Source: Liriodendron chinense (Eukaryota > Streptophyta > Magnoliopsida > Magnoliales > Magnoliaceae). From it: 64,000 bases of DNA. Shown in pieces: positions 12,374-25,290 of this stretch. The DNA lies in assembly GCA_003013855.2 (NCBI GenBank), contig PVNU02001901.1, positions 1 through 64,000 on the forward strand, given 5' to 3'. The notes beneath the pieces are model-generated. The model was not told where the DNA came from. It ran no database searches and saw nothing but the letters and a program-made list of their open reading frames with translations. Position numbers and translations under genes: made by a program. Position 1 is the stretch's first letter. Every line of letters begins with the position of its first letter.

Positions 12374-13470
12374 GTAGGTAGGTTATGATTTATTTTTCTG
12401 CAATTAGGATTGAATAAGTCTCATCGAGACAATGGAAGATGCTAGAATTGATCAACTTGCTATCTCAGGTACTATTGTTCTCACTCTCTCACATTTTACC
12501 ATTGCTCTCATGTTCATGCTAATTGCATATCTTTTTACATTGAGGACAATGCAAGATTTGGTTGGGGGGTGACATGATTCCTCATCTAGCATGTTGCAAC
12601 ATTTCGAGCCTCACATGCGCAAATTTTTTCGAATTTTCTAAAATTTCAAAACTCTTTTAGAAAACTTTATTTCCATGCATTCGAGATGATATGAGTATAA
12701 GAAGAGGAGATACGAAGTGCGTGATGTTATAAGTCTTGAATTTCTCCCAACATAATGGTTTTATATGTTAGTTCCCCTATTGTTGTGATTGATAGAAAAT
12801 TTGAACACCTTCACACCAAGTTCACATTACACGATTTTCATGAGTTGAAAGGTTTATGTGATTTGTGGATTAGCTATACTTTGATATAAAGGTGTTGAGA
12901 AACCAAGCCGGGGTATTTTGTCCATCCTTGTCCATGGGAAAATAATGAAAGATATGAATTTTTAAAAATCCTATCTAATTTTAAAAGAAAAAGGAAGGAA
13001 ATGATGAAATCCGGAATGAAGGAAAAATGGTGGAAAATTTCGAAAATGGTTACCTATTACCAACCGGGGGATGGTCGAACCGTAACCAAAGCCGAAAATG
13101 GGACGTAGTGTGAAAGCCGTCGGAAGGACGGTAAGGCAAATTCCTGTCATAGGCTTGTTGTTGCTCTGTGCACCTTAAAATCCTTGGTTTACTTAATCTA
13201 TGAAGAAGATGATCCCAGAAACTCATGAGATGAACTTTCACTATGCACACTAGGTTGAATTTGTTCGAGTTCTTCTATTTATCAATCAATTAGCAGGAAT
13301 TTCATGTAGACACTTATTATGTTTTGAGAGTCCAAGATTTCAGCTTCTATCACCTAATTTCTCAAAATTTTATACTTGTATATCTTGGAATGGATAGAAA
13401 CATGGTTTCTGAAAGAGAGTTGGGTTTGGAAGTTTGAACTTATTCACGCATGTTTTGCTCGGGACTAGCA
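12374..13470. other. Retroelement 3' untranslated interior
   Basis: Stop-rich. Around 12539-12570 lies ACATTGAGGACAATGCAAGA followed by TTGGTTGGGGGGTG, a combination familiar from the 3' interior of Athila/Tat-like elements. A second TTGGGGGGTG occurs at the LTR boundary 930 bp later. Confidence 0.55.
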
Positions 13471-13487
13471 AAAAGCTGGTTGGGGGG
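13471..13487 (+). other. Polypurine tract next to the right LTR
   Basis: AAAAGCTGGTTGGGGGG precedes TGTGTTGAACC, the start of the right LTR. This is the expected plus-strand primer position. Confidence 0.65.
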
Positions 13488-15373
13488 TGTGTTGAACCTC
13501 CAATTTATACATTGCATTGCCCACTAAATGACATGGTATGCATGGTTTTCATGATTAAAAGGCCCATCTAATGCATGTTTTATGATTGTAGGGATGAGAG
13601 CGGACTTCACTCAATTAGAGACCAAAAAGGGGCCATTTGGAGCCTTTGATGAAGGCCCAAGGTGGACCAAAGAAAGAAGAAAGCAAAGAGAGAGGAAGGA
13701 GAGAAGAAAAGAAAGAAGAAAAACAAGCAAAACTGGGTCCGACCGGTCATGACCGGTCGGATGCACTCCCTGGAGCAAGGCCAGCTTTGTCCGACCGGTC
13801 ATGATCGTGACCGGTCGGCCATGCAAGTTTCAGATTCCAGATTCTAAAACAGCAAGGTATTCCCGTACCTGATTTTTCAGACTATTTTTTTGGGCCCATC
13901 TTGATGATATTTAGAAATCCAACACATCCATGTTGAAGAGGAGCTCGACTCCGAACTAACCCAAGTGGTTTCGTGTCGATCGGAGCTACGGATTGACCGT
14001 GGTGGCCAAAACAATACGAACTGTCCAGAAAGTTCCAGATTTCGCTGTTCCACTCTGGGCCGATCCAGGTGACCCATCATTGATGATATGAAGAATCTAC
14101 TTTGACCATCTTTTAGAACACATCCATATATGAATAACAACAAAAGTTTCAGATCAAAAGGATGTGTGGTTTGATCGTACCAGTTGAAGAAAGATGGACC
14201 ATCCAGAAAGATCCAACTGCGCAAAGTTTATAAAAGCCCTAAGTGTTCTAATTTTCGGACCATATTCTGGAATCTTTTTGGACAATCTAATCCGTCCATC
14301 ATGTAGAGGAAGAAGTTTTCTACCAATGTTCAAAATTTGAGATCAATCCGACCTCTGTACACTCCGGGGCGTTGAAAGCAAGATGACTGGTTCTGAAGGT
14401 ACCCAAAGTGTGCGATTTTGAGAGGCGGTCGGTGATGTGATTGGTGGGCCCATTCAGAGGATAATCTTGGAAATCTAAATCATCTATTTGGAAGATCACA
14501 TTACAAGGAACCTACAAACCAAATTTGAAGGCAATCCGACCATTGGTTAAGCCGTACCAGGCGAAACAAATTCTGCTATGTTGCTGTACTATTGCTGCAC
14601 TATAAAAGAAGGTGCTCTCTTCTATTCCAAATCAACCAAGGACGTGGGGAGCAAGGAGTTCAAGTCCCAGGAGGCTACCTAGCCTCCTACAGCTAGTTTT
14701 TCTTCCTTTTCTTAGTTCTAGTTCTAGTTTTAATATGCTTTTCGTTAGCTAACCTCTTAGCTAGAGCTAGAGGTGAAATTTGTAATTGGTTCCAATGCTT
14801 TAATTCTTTTATTTCAAGTACCCTTTACTTAATTTTGGATTTTGAAGTTCTAGTTTGAATAAAGTTTGGTTTTTTAGAAGTTTTGTGAGAGTTTGTGTGC
14901 TCAGGACATGAGTTCCTTGCAATTCTCTAAGATTACCATGATTGGGTTGTTTGAATTCGAATTGTAGTAACCCTTGAGCATGCCATAGTCCATAGGCATG
15001 GCTGTTACTCCGAAGGCTACAAGTTCAAGTTCTATATGCTTCATTAGAACTAGAAATCTGATTTCCAGATTTAAGTGGGATTGTTGTGCTTAAATGTTAT
15101 ATCTTCCAATTAGATGAGAGATAGGACTTTGATTCTAATTATGTTGTACTTGGATGAATGGATTGGCATTGGACTACTACAAGTGGATCCTTGATGCTCT
15201 AGTTCTTCTTATTTTCAGATTTTCCTATTTCATGTGAAAAACTACTTTCTTAAACTTCTTAGATTCTAGTTATTAGAATACTTGGAATTGTTTACCTCTT
15301 TCCCTGTGGATCGACCTTGGTCTTACCGAGATTTATTACTACATCGCAGCCTTACACTTGAGGGGAGCGAGCA
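13488..15373 (+). repeat. Right LTR, ~1.89 kb
   Basis: Starts TGTGTTGAACC and ends GAGCGAGCA. Its first 440 bp, missing from the left LTR, include two GACCGGTCA-type palindromes at 13739-13822 and a purine-rich tract at 13669-13727. Confidence 0.8.
13739..13822. repeat. Palindromic ACCGGTC motif pair
   Basis: CCGACCGGTCATGACCGGTC near 13737 and CCGACCGGTCATGATCGTGA near 13792. The first is almost a perfect palindrome. Related motifs occur at 32230 and 57036 in other LTR-like sequences of this window. Confidence 0.7.
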
Positions 15374-15405
15374 GGTAGCTGTCTTGGCCCATATATTGTC
15401 TTGGC

Positions 15406-18371
15406 TGTGACGCCTCGAATTTCAGGGGTCGAGTACAACCTCGATTCCCGAGATTTCGAGTGTCAGTTATACTTTGCGGAAGCGTGATTTCTTGTTTAAG
15501 ATTCATAAGGCATCAAAGCACAAATTCAGAATCAATTTAAGCAATAAAGTAAAGACAAAAATTAAATTTAAACCTGACCAATATAAATAGTGGAAGTAGG
15601 ACAACTCTCCCGTAAAGTCATCGAACTCATCCTATAAGGAATCCTCCTCTAAGATACCTGCATCTATCACAACAGAGCCTGGTGGTGTTTTGAAATACCG
15701 TCCCAGGAGTGAAAGTGAGTGATCAACTCAGTGAGAATTATAATTTAAAGTTTAACATGTTATCAAACAAATAAGGTTAGGCATTGATTCCATACAAAAC
15801 ATCCAAATTCCTATTCTAGTTTCATTAGTGCATGAATGACATGTGATCGCACACCATGCATGTTCCGGATGTAACATGAGGAACACAGAGTGGCACTGGC
15901 GCCACATCAAGCAACCAGGCACTCATAGAACCTCCAAATGCAAATGGGTTGGATCATCCTTCGGCATCCTGGCCTTTAACAGTCAGACAGTTGCCTAGGG
16001 GATCCATGACGTGTATGCATGATTTGTTTGGGTTTCATTAAGTTATTTCTCACTCAGCATATTGGCGAAGCCGAAATACCATTGTCCAATCATTGATCCT
16101 AAACGGGACTATCTGGCTCCCAACTGTGCAATATGAATCATCGTTAGTAGCCCATGCTTCCCTATCACTTCCACATACCAAAATATAGTTCCCAACATCC
16201 TGTTATAACGGGAGCTGGACAACCTTCTCGGGAACATCGATAGGGTTCGCCGCCCCAGCAATTGCTCCAATGACACTACGGGGAGGTGACTCACCCCAAC
16301 GTAGGCCGACAACTCAAACACGGTGTCCCATACCACCATGCCCGGCCCAAGAGGCTTATCGGGATCGCATTGCACATGTAGTTATTAGTGGACCTGACAC
16401 TTTCTTAGGATCCGGTATTCTGTATTCAGGAGACTGTATTGTTATCATCACCAAACACTCTTTCTGCCATATTTTGACAGATTCGATTAAGTCCAAGGGC
16501 GTCCGTCTGGATCGACATGGGCATAAGCCGTCCGCGTTGTCCTACTACCAACCATCTGTGTTTCCCTCGAACCAACCGAATACATCTCAGGTAGCCGACA
16601 CATCTGGGCTACCCGCCTCGAAATATTTGGGACAAATATTCTGTTTCACAAAGCCTAAATTTATCTTGTGGCATGCTTGTAACTTAGGAAAAATTCTAAC
16701 TCAACACCATGCATGATAATTCCAACTTATGTGCATACAAGCAATTCTATGTTCAATACATACATAGCACACATCATTCCAGGAGTTTATCTCGCACAAG
16801 CATTTCATCGAACACCCTTGCTACAGAAAACTATAATAGCATATATATTTGCAATAAAGCAGAAATCAAACAATTCATAATGGTAATCATCTCCTAATGA
16901 CTCAATCAATCCTAATCCATTTAAGGTTGATAAAAGAAAACCTAGAGGTATAATTCCACACCTTAGGGTTTGAGGTTTCTCGGTCGTTCGAGCACCTAGG
17001 GTAAGGGTTGGCGGGAATCGGCAAAGCCTAAGATCAAAGCAAGATTAGGGTGAGATTAGTGTACTCAACCCTAGAATGCCTAAAAAGGGAAGATGGCATT
17101 CACATCCTACCTCCGATCAAAAGGGAAGTCGATGAAGACGAGAAGACTGGTGGCTAGCAAAAGGTTTTGCAGCCGAGAGGGATGAATCCAAGCACAAGAG
17201 CTCACCACCCAAATCCCCACTCTTCATTTCTTCTTCTTCTCTTCCACTCCTTCTCAATTTCTCTTTCCCTTCTCTCCAAGTAAGCCTCATTTCGGATTTG
17301 GGGAGAAAGCCCCAAATAAGAGCTATTTATAACTCTAAAATTGATGCAAATGGCCCTAAAATGTTGGGCATTGGGTATCTAACCCTATGAGGGTCTAATT
17401 CCACTAGTTGTGGTCCACTTGGGTCCGCGGGGGCCCACTTAGACCATGAAATATTTGCTACACAACAAGATTTATCTAAGGCTATGATCATTCGCAATTC
17501 GGATGCGGCGATCAATGGATATGGCCCAATGTCTATTCAACGGTTACCGATCATCGATCGGAGACGCGACATTAGGGATGTATGTGGGGAAATATTTGGG
17601 ACTAGGGTCATAAGTTTCATCAAAATCTAACGGCTCGAAAGCCACAACTACGCATAAGTTCGGGTGACATGATTTACTTAATTTCTGAATAGTTTCTAGG
17701 CAAATTCACATATCACATGTGCTACTACTCTAGCTCTAACTTATGCGATTCGGTGCACTGGATTGGCTCAGCGTCCGCGAGGGATGTCAAGCCCAGCAAG
17801 ACGAACATATTTCTTTAGTTTTGAGTTTAATGGCCCATTAACGATCGGTCTAGACTCTATTTAGTGTTTTTCGGAGTTTTCGAAAATAGAGTTGAGGATG
17901 AAATTTCTAGGGTATGTTAAATGTAGTCCGATCTACATACGTCTAAAGTTTAGCCGATTTAAAGTTAACAGAAATAGTATTTTGGCCTAACTCGCTCTCA
18001 TCCGTTGATTTGTAAGTTAGACGAAAAATTGATTAAGTTGGGTTATAAGCTTAATCTAAGCGGTGATTAGTATTGTTCTTGGTTAGATGTTCATCATACA
18101 TCAGTTAGGTCAATTTATCAATGGCGGGATCCACTAGATCTTAGCCTTAAATTTATGGATCGCATGATTAAGCTTAAGCTTTCGATGATTGGACGTAGGC
18201 ATTAGTTACTTAAGGATGCCTAATCAGATTTATATGATTCTTTGTTGATAATACTAGCATGTTTCTTAGAATCGAGCATTAAACGTCGTTAAATGATAAA
18301 ATAAATTAATTGTAGCGAAAAATCTTCCGAGGATTTTGAAATTTAAATTGGCGAAAATCTGGGGCGTTACA
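15406..18371. mobile_element. Solo LTR, 2,966 bp, with TTGGC target duplication
   Basis: Begins TGTGACGCCTCGAATTTC and ends ATCTGGGGCGTTACA, giving inverted termini TGTRACGCCYC. It is flanked on both sides by TTGGC (15401-15405 and 18372-18376), a perfect 5-bp target duplication. Length and TGTAAC termini fit the long LTRs of Del/Tekay-type chromoviruses, an assignment by resemblance only. No interior or second LTR is present, so it is best read as a solo LTR left by intra-element recombination. Open frames inside (for example 16270-16716) show no known domain. Confidence 0.85.
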
Positions 18372-18376
18372 TTGGC

Positions 18377-18985
18377 CCAATTATGAGATGGGCCACAGTG
18401 TAAGATGGATGGCATTTGGAAGGCCACAAGTTGGAATTTTTTATGGGTTCAAGTTGCGGGTTGGGTCAAACTTGGGTTGAGCCTGGAACTAAACCGCTTG
18501 AGGGACACAAGTTCAAGCACAATGTTCAACCATAACGATGCATTCACTGACACTGTTGATGCTTGCCATGCCAGAAAACGCGCACAATGTTCAACCATAG
18601 CTATTGGGCCCACCATGATGTATGTGACGTACATCCAAAACGTTGATCATGTTTTATATCAACACAAAGACCTGGACTTAGAGACAACACGACTATCAAC
18701 TTCATTAACTCTTAAAAAAATATGCAACAAACCAGGCTCAGGTCGTGACAGGCTCAAAGGCTCGTAGGGCCATCCTGGTCTATTAACAACCCCACTGCTA
18801 ACCACCTGTCAAGGTACGGGTGCCATTGCAAATTATTTTTCTCGGACATGGCCTGAAAAATAAGGTAAAGCAAATAATTACGTGGCCCACTTGATAAGGG
18901 AAAATTGGGAGACAAATTGCCTACCGTTGAAAACTTCCTAGGATCTTTTTTGGCGCCTCAACAAGGACCCATCTTGGAGAAAAGT
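18377..18985. other. No gene seen; diverged repeats
   Basis: A block around GTATGTGACGTACATC (18616) with flanking text matches another block at 20140-20270, so both are copies of one non-coding repeat. Confidence 0.5.
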
Positions 18986-19790
18986 TCACCAGCAAGCACG
19001 CCATGTTCTACATAAGCTCCAAACTATTTTTCAGCTAAATCAGAAAAAATCAGACTCACATAAGACAACTTAAACACACTTACTCCTAATATAAGTGAAA
19101 GTAGTGTGAACTCATTTTTTACACCACAAATTGACCACATCGGGGCTGATATTTTAGTGGCATGCTTAATATGATCCTAGTAAGTTCCATACCAAAATGG
19201 AGCCAAATAGGATAAAGACAATATCACATTAGGCAACATCACACCGCATCACTCCTGCTGAGCCAGATTAGAGTGAGGTTGGTCTACCGTCTACTTCAGG
19301 ACCCAGCTGGTACAAAATTTACCTAGCAAGGCTGTTGTGCTCTGATTAGTCTCCACACAAATTTTAAGCCCAATTAGAACAAGTTAAGAACATATCAGAC
19401 CATGTCAACACACTGCACCACTACATATTAAAAGTAGTGTGAATTGGTTTGAAGCGACACCAACAAACTTCATCCAGGCCGAAATTTTTACGGCATTCGT
19501 AGGATTGTTAGATCAAGTTCCACACAAGTATCTGGACTAATTAGATAATGACAATGTCACATTATACTACGTACTCCACTACAGTCCTCCCGAGCCAGAT
19601 TAGGGGGAGCTCGACGTCACCGCCTCCTAAAGCCACATTTAAGAAAGAAATTTCTCTGAAAAACCTGTCATATTCTGAGTAAGCTCCACACCAATTTTGA
19701 GTCAGAAATTGAAAATTTTAGGTCACATAAGATTTTTCCAACCCACTTCAGTTGTCCTAAATTGAATTAGTATGACCTAAGTTGCAGCGC
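18985..19790. repeat. ~168-bp satellite array, inverted orientation
   Basis: A landmark like AAGCTCCACACCAATTTTGA recurs at 19013, 19181, 19348, 19515 and 19682, spacing 167-168 bp. Read on the minus strand, AAATTGGTGTGGAGCTT matches the forward array at 3541-3590 (AAATTTGGTGTCGAGCTT) and its relatives near 3740, 4070 and 4230. This is therefore the same satellite family, inverted and diverged. Confidence 0.8.
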
Positions 19791-22780
19791 CTTAAACGGG
19801 ACCCATTTCGCTTGATCTTTGTATTTTTTATTCATCCATGTCTGCTTGAATGTATGAATGGCTCAGATCTAAAGAAAGCATTATAGTAGGCATTACTTAG
19901 CCTTTATAATGTTCTTTGGGAATTCAATCGCTGCTAATTCATGGAGTGTGGTCCACCTGAGATTTAGATCTGCCTAATGTTTTAGATACTTAGCTAAAAT
20001 AATATGGGAAGATGGATGGACGACATAGATCACATAAATATGGTGGGACACTAGTTCAACCATAGATTTTCAACCAATACACTATAAATGTAACCATGGA
20101 GGTTTGTGAGGATCCAACTACAGACCACATTCAACTATAACTATGGGGCCCACTACAACGTATGTGACGTACATCAACAACGTCAATCAGGCTTTGTAAG
20201 GTCCCAAAGACCTGGACTAAGAGACCACCTGGGTAGCAACTTCATAAAAACAGTTTGTTGTCCTATAATAAAGATTTTAATGGTAATTCTTCATAGTTTC
20301 CAATTGTGTGGTCCACCTGATTTTTGGATAAGCTAAATTTTTTCTGATTGGCATATAAATGACATGGAAAATCGATTAAACGGCTTGGATGTTGAATAAA
20401 ATATTTAAGATGGGTCATTGAAGGTGAGTGTCACGCCACTAATTGTGTTACACAAGTAACACAGTTTATGCCAATCGTCATAAATATGTAAGTCATGGTG
20501 ATTTACCTATGTATGGCCCACCATTGTATTCGAGGTAATCTGTACCGTCCATTTCAATTTATGGGTCATTTTAAGTTATTTTTATAAAAATGAACTTCTT
20601 ATAATAATCCAGTGGACCACACCGGTCATAATTGTTTTTATGACCAAATATTTATCAAAATTTGCCTCCCCCATGTGATCCACCTACTACTCGGATCAGC
20701 CTGATTTTTCTCACCATATTTAAGAAGGTCAAGAGAAATGATATTGATGGTATTGATAAATATATTTAATTAAGGTGGGCCACGTTTCAAGATTGAAGAT
20801 GCTAACAAATATCTAGTGGCAGAAACCTAATAAACACAACACGTGTAAGTATCTACCAACAATACCTATGAGTAGCTTCTTTTATTATTAAAAGACAAAA
20901 ATGACCCCATTATAAAATAAGTTTATTCTACACCGCTCAGTATTAGATCCGAGCCCGTGCGTAATTCAACTAATGCATGCACCACCAGCAAGGCAGACAA
21001 CTGAAAGAGACAACTATGTAGATTCCCAAACCCAAGAATCACTTTGGTTGATCGGAATAAACTGAACAAATGTATGGCTGTCAAAAAATCTGAGTTCATA
21101 TCCAACTTATCAGCATAACTTGTGAAAAACATGGCTGCCTATCATACGATCAAACCATCATGTGCTTTTTTTTTCTTTCTTTTTTCCTAATAAATACAAA
21201 AACATTGTTTTCCTGAGTAGGACGTGATGACCGACCACTGACAAGACAGAGTGAGTCCTTTCATTAGGACAGCAGTGCAGCCCTCCTTACAAGAAAATAA
21301 ACTTTCTGCAGATGGTAAAAATTATGGGTACCAATTTATTTGTATCTAGTTTGGCGTCGTCTGATCGTGTTATATTCAACACTCAGATAATGTTATAATG
21401 CTCCTGTTAGTAATATCCAATAATACATAGAAGGAAGATTTTTCAACTACTCTAAATTAAATCAAATCAAAATCTATAAAATCATAAGTAGTCCAAAAGG
21501 AATAAGCCCAACTACCTGGAATTGTAATTGGATAATCTTAATATGACTATTTGATGATTGTCGATGCCTTTTCCATTGATATTTAGTTATGAATATTGGT
21601 TGTGGTGAATGTTTATAATTATGCTTGAGTCACACCCAAGGCTTAATGACTCGGTGGTGTGCGCTCCGCTACTGAAATCGAGGCGTGACATAAAATTACT
21701 CAGCCAATTTGAATTTTTAGACTATAACTCAAGGATATCATGTCCCAAATTTTAGTCAATTTAATTTTAATTAATATTTTTCACATGTACTATTTTTCAG
21801 TGCCTATGATATCAAGGGTCATACCTGACTTGAGTATGCTCATTTACCTTTTGATCCATGACATTTTAGCACCGCCCACCTTTTTCATGCTTACGTACAT
21901 GAGCACTTTGTTGTCGGCCATACTTTTTGTCTAATTTTCTAGAAGTCATTAATGCAGAATTGTGCATAGAGTAAACGGCTTTTGTATGTTTGTGGCCCAC
22001 TTGAGACATGCAATGGCCTAATTTTTTACCCACTTAGAGACATGTAAGAAAGAAGATCTAACCAGTACTTGCCCATGAAAGCTCACATTTTGAACATGTT
22101 CCATGCTTGCACATGTGCTCGTTGGATGGCAATTTGAAATCCCCTTCAGTAACAAGGAGAGAGGAAGAAGTTGGGTCCAGATTCATGGCTCAGTGGTAGA
22201 CAGACTCCTATCTCAACACTGAGGTACTTGTCACTTGTCAAATGCCATTTGAATAAAAACCCATACAGTTATAGAATAAGCCGAAATCCAACCACTGGAT
22301 TTTCTTTTCCAACGGTCTAATAAAAGTTCACCAATCTAATAGTTTTATAATTAAATGATTATTAACTTTTTAGAATTTTTTTTCATATGGCTCCCTGCCT
22401 TTTTAGCCATGAACTGAAAAACACTTATTTTTAAACTATTTCTCGAAAGTCAAAACCCACAAACCCACTATCTATTTCATATGCGCCTTCCATCCGCCTA
22501 CGGTTACAAATGCCTTAATGGATGAAGTTGTTATCCAGGGAAAAGTCAATTTTAACCTTGGTTAAATGCAAATATTACTGTTTTACCAAAGTTTTACTTT
22601 TGCCAAAGGATGGTTTTGCCCTCATTTCAGCCTAATCATGAATGAACTTCACAACGTGAGGACGCATGAGGATAGTTGGGTCCCAATGAACGTTTTTTTT
22701 TTTATATGGTGAACGCGGATTGCGTCCTATCCCCGGCTTGGAACAGGTAGATCCTGACATTAAGCTGAATCTCAAACACT
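19791..22780. other. No gene seen; non-coding
   Basis: Contains repeat pieces at 20140-20270 and half a foldback element at about 20500-20640, then AT-rich unique-looking sequence. No open frame has recognisable content. At 22183 TGGCTCAGTGGTAG resembles a tRNA-type A box, but no convincing B box follows. Confidence 0.5.
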
Positions 22781-24083
22781 GCCAAACTCAGACTCTGTTA
22801 GGTCTGATGTTGACCTAGGCTCAAACTTGGCTCAGCTCGGCTTGGTCTTAGGCTAGGTCGGGTTGGCTCGAACTCGATTCAGTCTAGGAACCGACTGATC
22901 CCAACTGAGCTTGACTCGGTTATACTTTCGAGTCGAGCTGACACAGGGAGGACGCGGGGGGGTCGATTACCATCTTTCTCATGGGATAACTACCCTAAAT
23001 TCACAAGGTTCCATGGACTCCTCAACACGGCTTCTTCGAATCCATGAGGGAAAATCTCGAATCCATGAGAGAAAATTGGTAAAAATCAAAATTTTATTAG
23101 ATAATAATATAAAAGTTCCTATTAAAAATGAATTTAACAACCTTATATATTCGTAAACAAATCTTAATTCATACTTACTAAAAACAGAAAGTTTTCTAAA
23201 ATATAAAGTTACTAAAAATAGTAAAATTCTAATTAAAAATTACTACTAAGTAGACTTTTTCTAAAACTCATTACTCAAAAAAAATAAAAACTACTAAATA
23301 AACAAAAACTCTAAAAGAAGGAAACACACTAAAAATCAAAATTACTAAAAATAATAGTCTTCTATGAAATTCCATTTTTCTATATAACCACACGTTTTCT
23401 AGTGAAACGGACGGACACAACCCACTTTTGTGGGTTGGTTCACTCCAAAATGGGATTTCAGTTGAAATCCATATGCTGAGCATCCCATAACTCCTCCTGA
23501 ATCAAAAGTTATGGCTGACTTACGGTTCGCCTTCTTTTGTCATTTTATGCAAAAAATTGTCAATTTTGTCAACTTTTCCTTGATCTTTTTCGGTCCATGT
23601 GCAATAGGAATGTGCTTGATCCACGCCCTTCATTAGGAGGTCCTCTCCCTACATCACGAGCCCAACCCAACCCAACTCGAAACCAACCCAAGTCATCCCG
23701 GACACCTAAACCCTACCAGATTTAGGGTTTTTATTCCCCAAATCAAGAAACCCTTCAAATAAATAAATAAATTAAAAAAAAAACCTATCCCTAAATCATT
23801 TGAATAGGTAATAAGGAAGAGAAAGGAAGAGGAAATACCTCTTGAATCGAGTTTTATTGAGTCGAATCGGGTCATACACGCCTGGACAGAGATGGCCGGG
23901 CTTCGGGCAGAGCCGCAAAGACCGGAGACAAGAGGGAATTCAAGGAGGGGTTTAAAGAAGAAAGGTCTTGGCCGCCGGCTAAGCAAAGACGTGTAGGGGT
24001 ATAGTAGAGGATTTGGGATGAGTCGGACTCAAGCGCTAGGAGTTTGGGACGCGTAGGATAGAATAGAAATGAATTCATTTTTC

Positions 24084-24134
<51 letters not shown>

Positions 24135-24340
24135 CAAATGAGTCGAATCAAGCTAGTTTGAGGTCAAGTTCCAAGTCGAGTCGAGTTCAGTCCAGTTCGA
24201 ACTCGACTCAGTATTTTTTTAAACCCCATCTGCCTAAATCGACACAGACCAAAATCAACAACAAGTCAAGCCAAGTCGAGTTATTTCGAGTCGAGTTGAC
24301 TCTGTTCGTGTCCAGCTCTAGGAACGGGCAGGGGATCCGA
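22780..24340. other. GGCTCGAACTCGACT-type short transposon pieces, no gene
   Basis: Two blocks dense in CTCGG, GAGTCGAG and GGCTCG words (22780-22925, 24138-24320) are typical of short non-autonomous DNA elements. Between them lies AT-rich sequence, with open frames at 23693-24078 (minus) lacking any recognisable domain. Confidence 0.5.
24087..24132. repeat. (AC)23 microsatellite
   Basis: Uninterrupted AC dinucleotide repeat. Confidence 0.95.
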
Positions 24341-24745
24341 GTGTCCATCGTGATGTATGGGTTTTATCCACACCATCGGGTCCATTTCATCATGAAATTT
24401 TTATGGAATAGGACCAAAACTAAGGTAGATCCAAGGGACAGGTGGACCACAAAATGGGATTAAACTCTTACCATTGAAAACTTCTCGGGGCACAAAAGTT
24501 TCAGATCGAGCTGATATTTGTGTTTTCCCTTCATCTAGGTCTGTGTAACTTTATGAAAAGATTGGATGGCAAATAAAACATCACAATAGGTCCTAGGATA
24601 GTTTCAACGATGAGCATCATTATCAATGCTGCTTCCTGTGGTGTGGTCCAGCTATATCTTGGATTTGTCTCAATTTTGGTCCGACATAAAATTCCATAGT
24701 GAAATGGATGGATGGTGTGTATAAAACCTATACATCCTAGTTGGA
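24341..24745. mobile_element. Foldback MITE (GGGCCCACC family)
   Basis: Two complementary arms: GTGTCCATCGTGATGTATGG at the left is mirrored by GTATAAAACCTATACATCC at the right. Shared internal landmarks are GTGGACCACA and CCTGTGGTGTGGTCC. Terminal motifs have lost the usual GGGCCC. Confidence 0.7.
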
Positions 24746-25290
24746 GACGTCGAGGTAGGACCATGTATGGGATGCGGATTGCATACTGGCACTGTGAGAC
24801 TGGACGGTGCCCTCTGGACCACATCGCAATGATGTATGTGTTTTTATTCAAGCTGTCCATCCATTTTGCCAGCTTGTTTTAGGGTATGATAAAAAAAATG
24901 AGGCAGATCTAAATCTCAGGTTTTAAGGTCTTTACCAAGTCCGAGTCTAAGTCCAGTAAACACCAATGGAGGGTTATTCGATGGTCTCCTAAAGCATGGC
25001 TCCATGTGCATGCAAGACACAATGGCATTGTATATGTGGCATACATGTACCTTAATTTAAATCGTACAAATTGTGGGGCCCACGGTAGGAGGCATCATCT
25101 CTTCATGCGTATCGCAGGTACCACCCACTAGTCCTTTCCACCAAATATTTTATCATACTGAGGGAAGAAGTAAAACCGTCCAAAACCAAGACCACATGGT
25201 CAAAGTTAAAGGACAAGTTGAAAGTAGGTTGGCCTTTTCATCTCATCTGGCGAAAACAAATACTCATGTGATGAATTCCATGAGACCTCG

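Larger units (their letters stand above)
8930..15373 (+). mobile_element. Young LTR retrotransposon, tRNA-Asp primed, apparently non-autonomous
   Basis: A 5'-truncated left LTR (about 8930-10377) and a longer right LTR (13488-15373) flank a 3.1-kb interior with a primer-binding site, one long ORF and a polypurine tract. Over the shared ~1445 bp I count about 21 differences (~1.5%), indicating recent insertion. The left LTR lacks about 440 bp present at the start of the right LTR. Primer site and interior layout recall the Athila/Tat branch of Ty3/gypsy, but no pol domain is recognisable, so it would depend on enzymes supplied in trans. Target duplication cannot be tested because the left end is missing. 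Confidence 0.85.

Noticed and set aside
16270..16716. 148-codon ORF
   Set aside because: Lies wholly inside the solo LTR, with no recognised domain; likely a chance frame.
22183..22240. tRNA-like A box (TGGCTCAGTGGTAG), possible SINE head
   Set aside because: No B box at the expected distance and no poly(A) tail or target duplication.
23693..24078. Overlapping minus-strand ORFs
   Set aside because: Overlap an (AC)n border and purine-rich repeats; frames change without conserved content.
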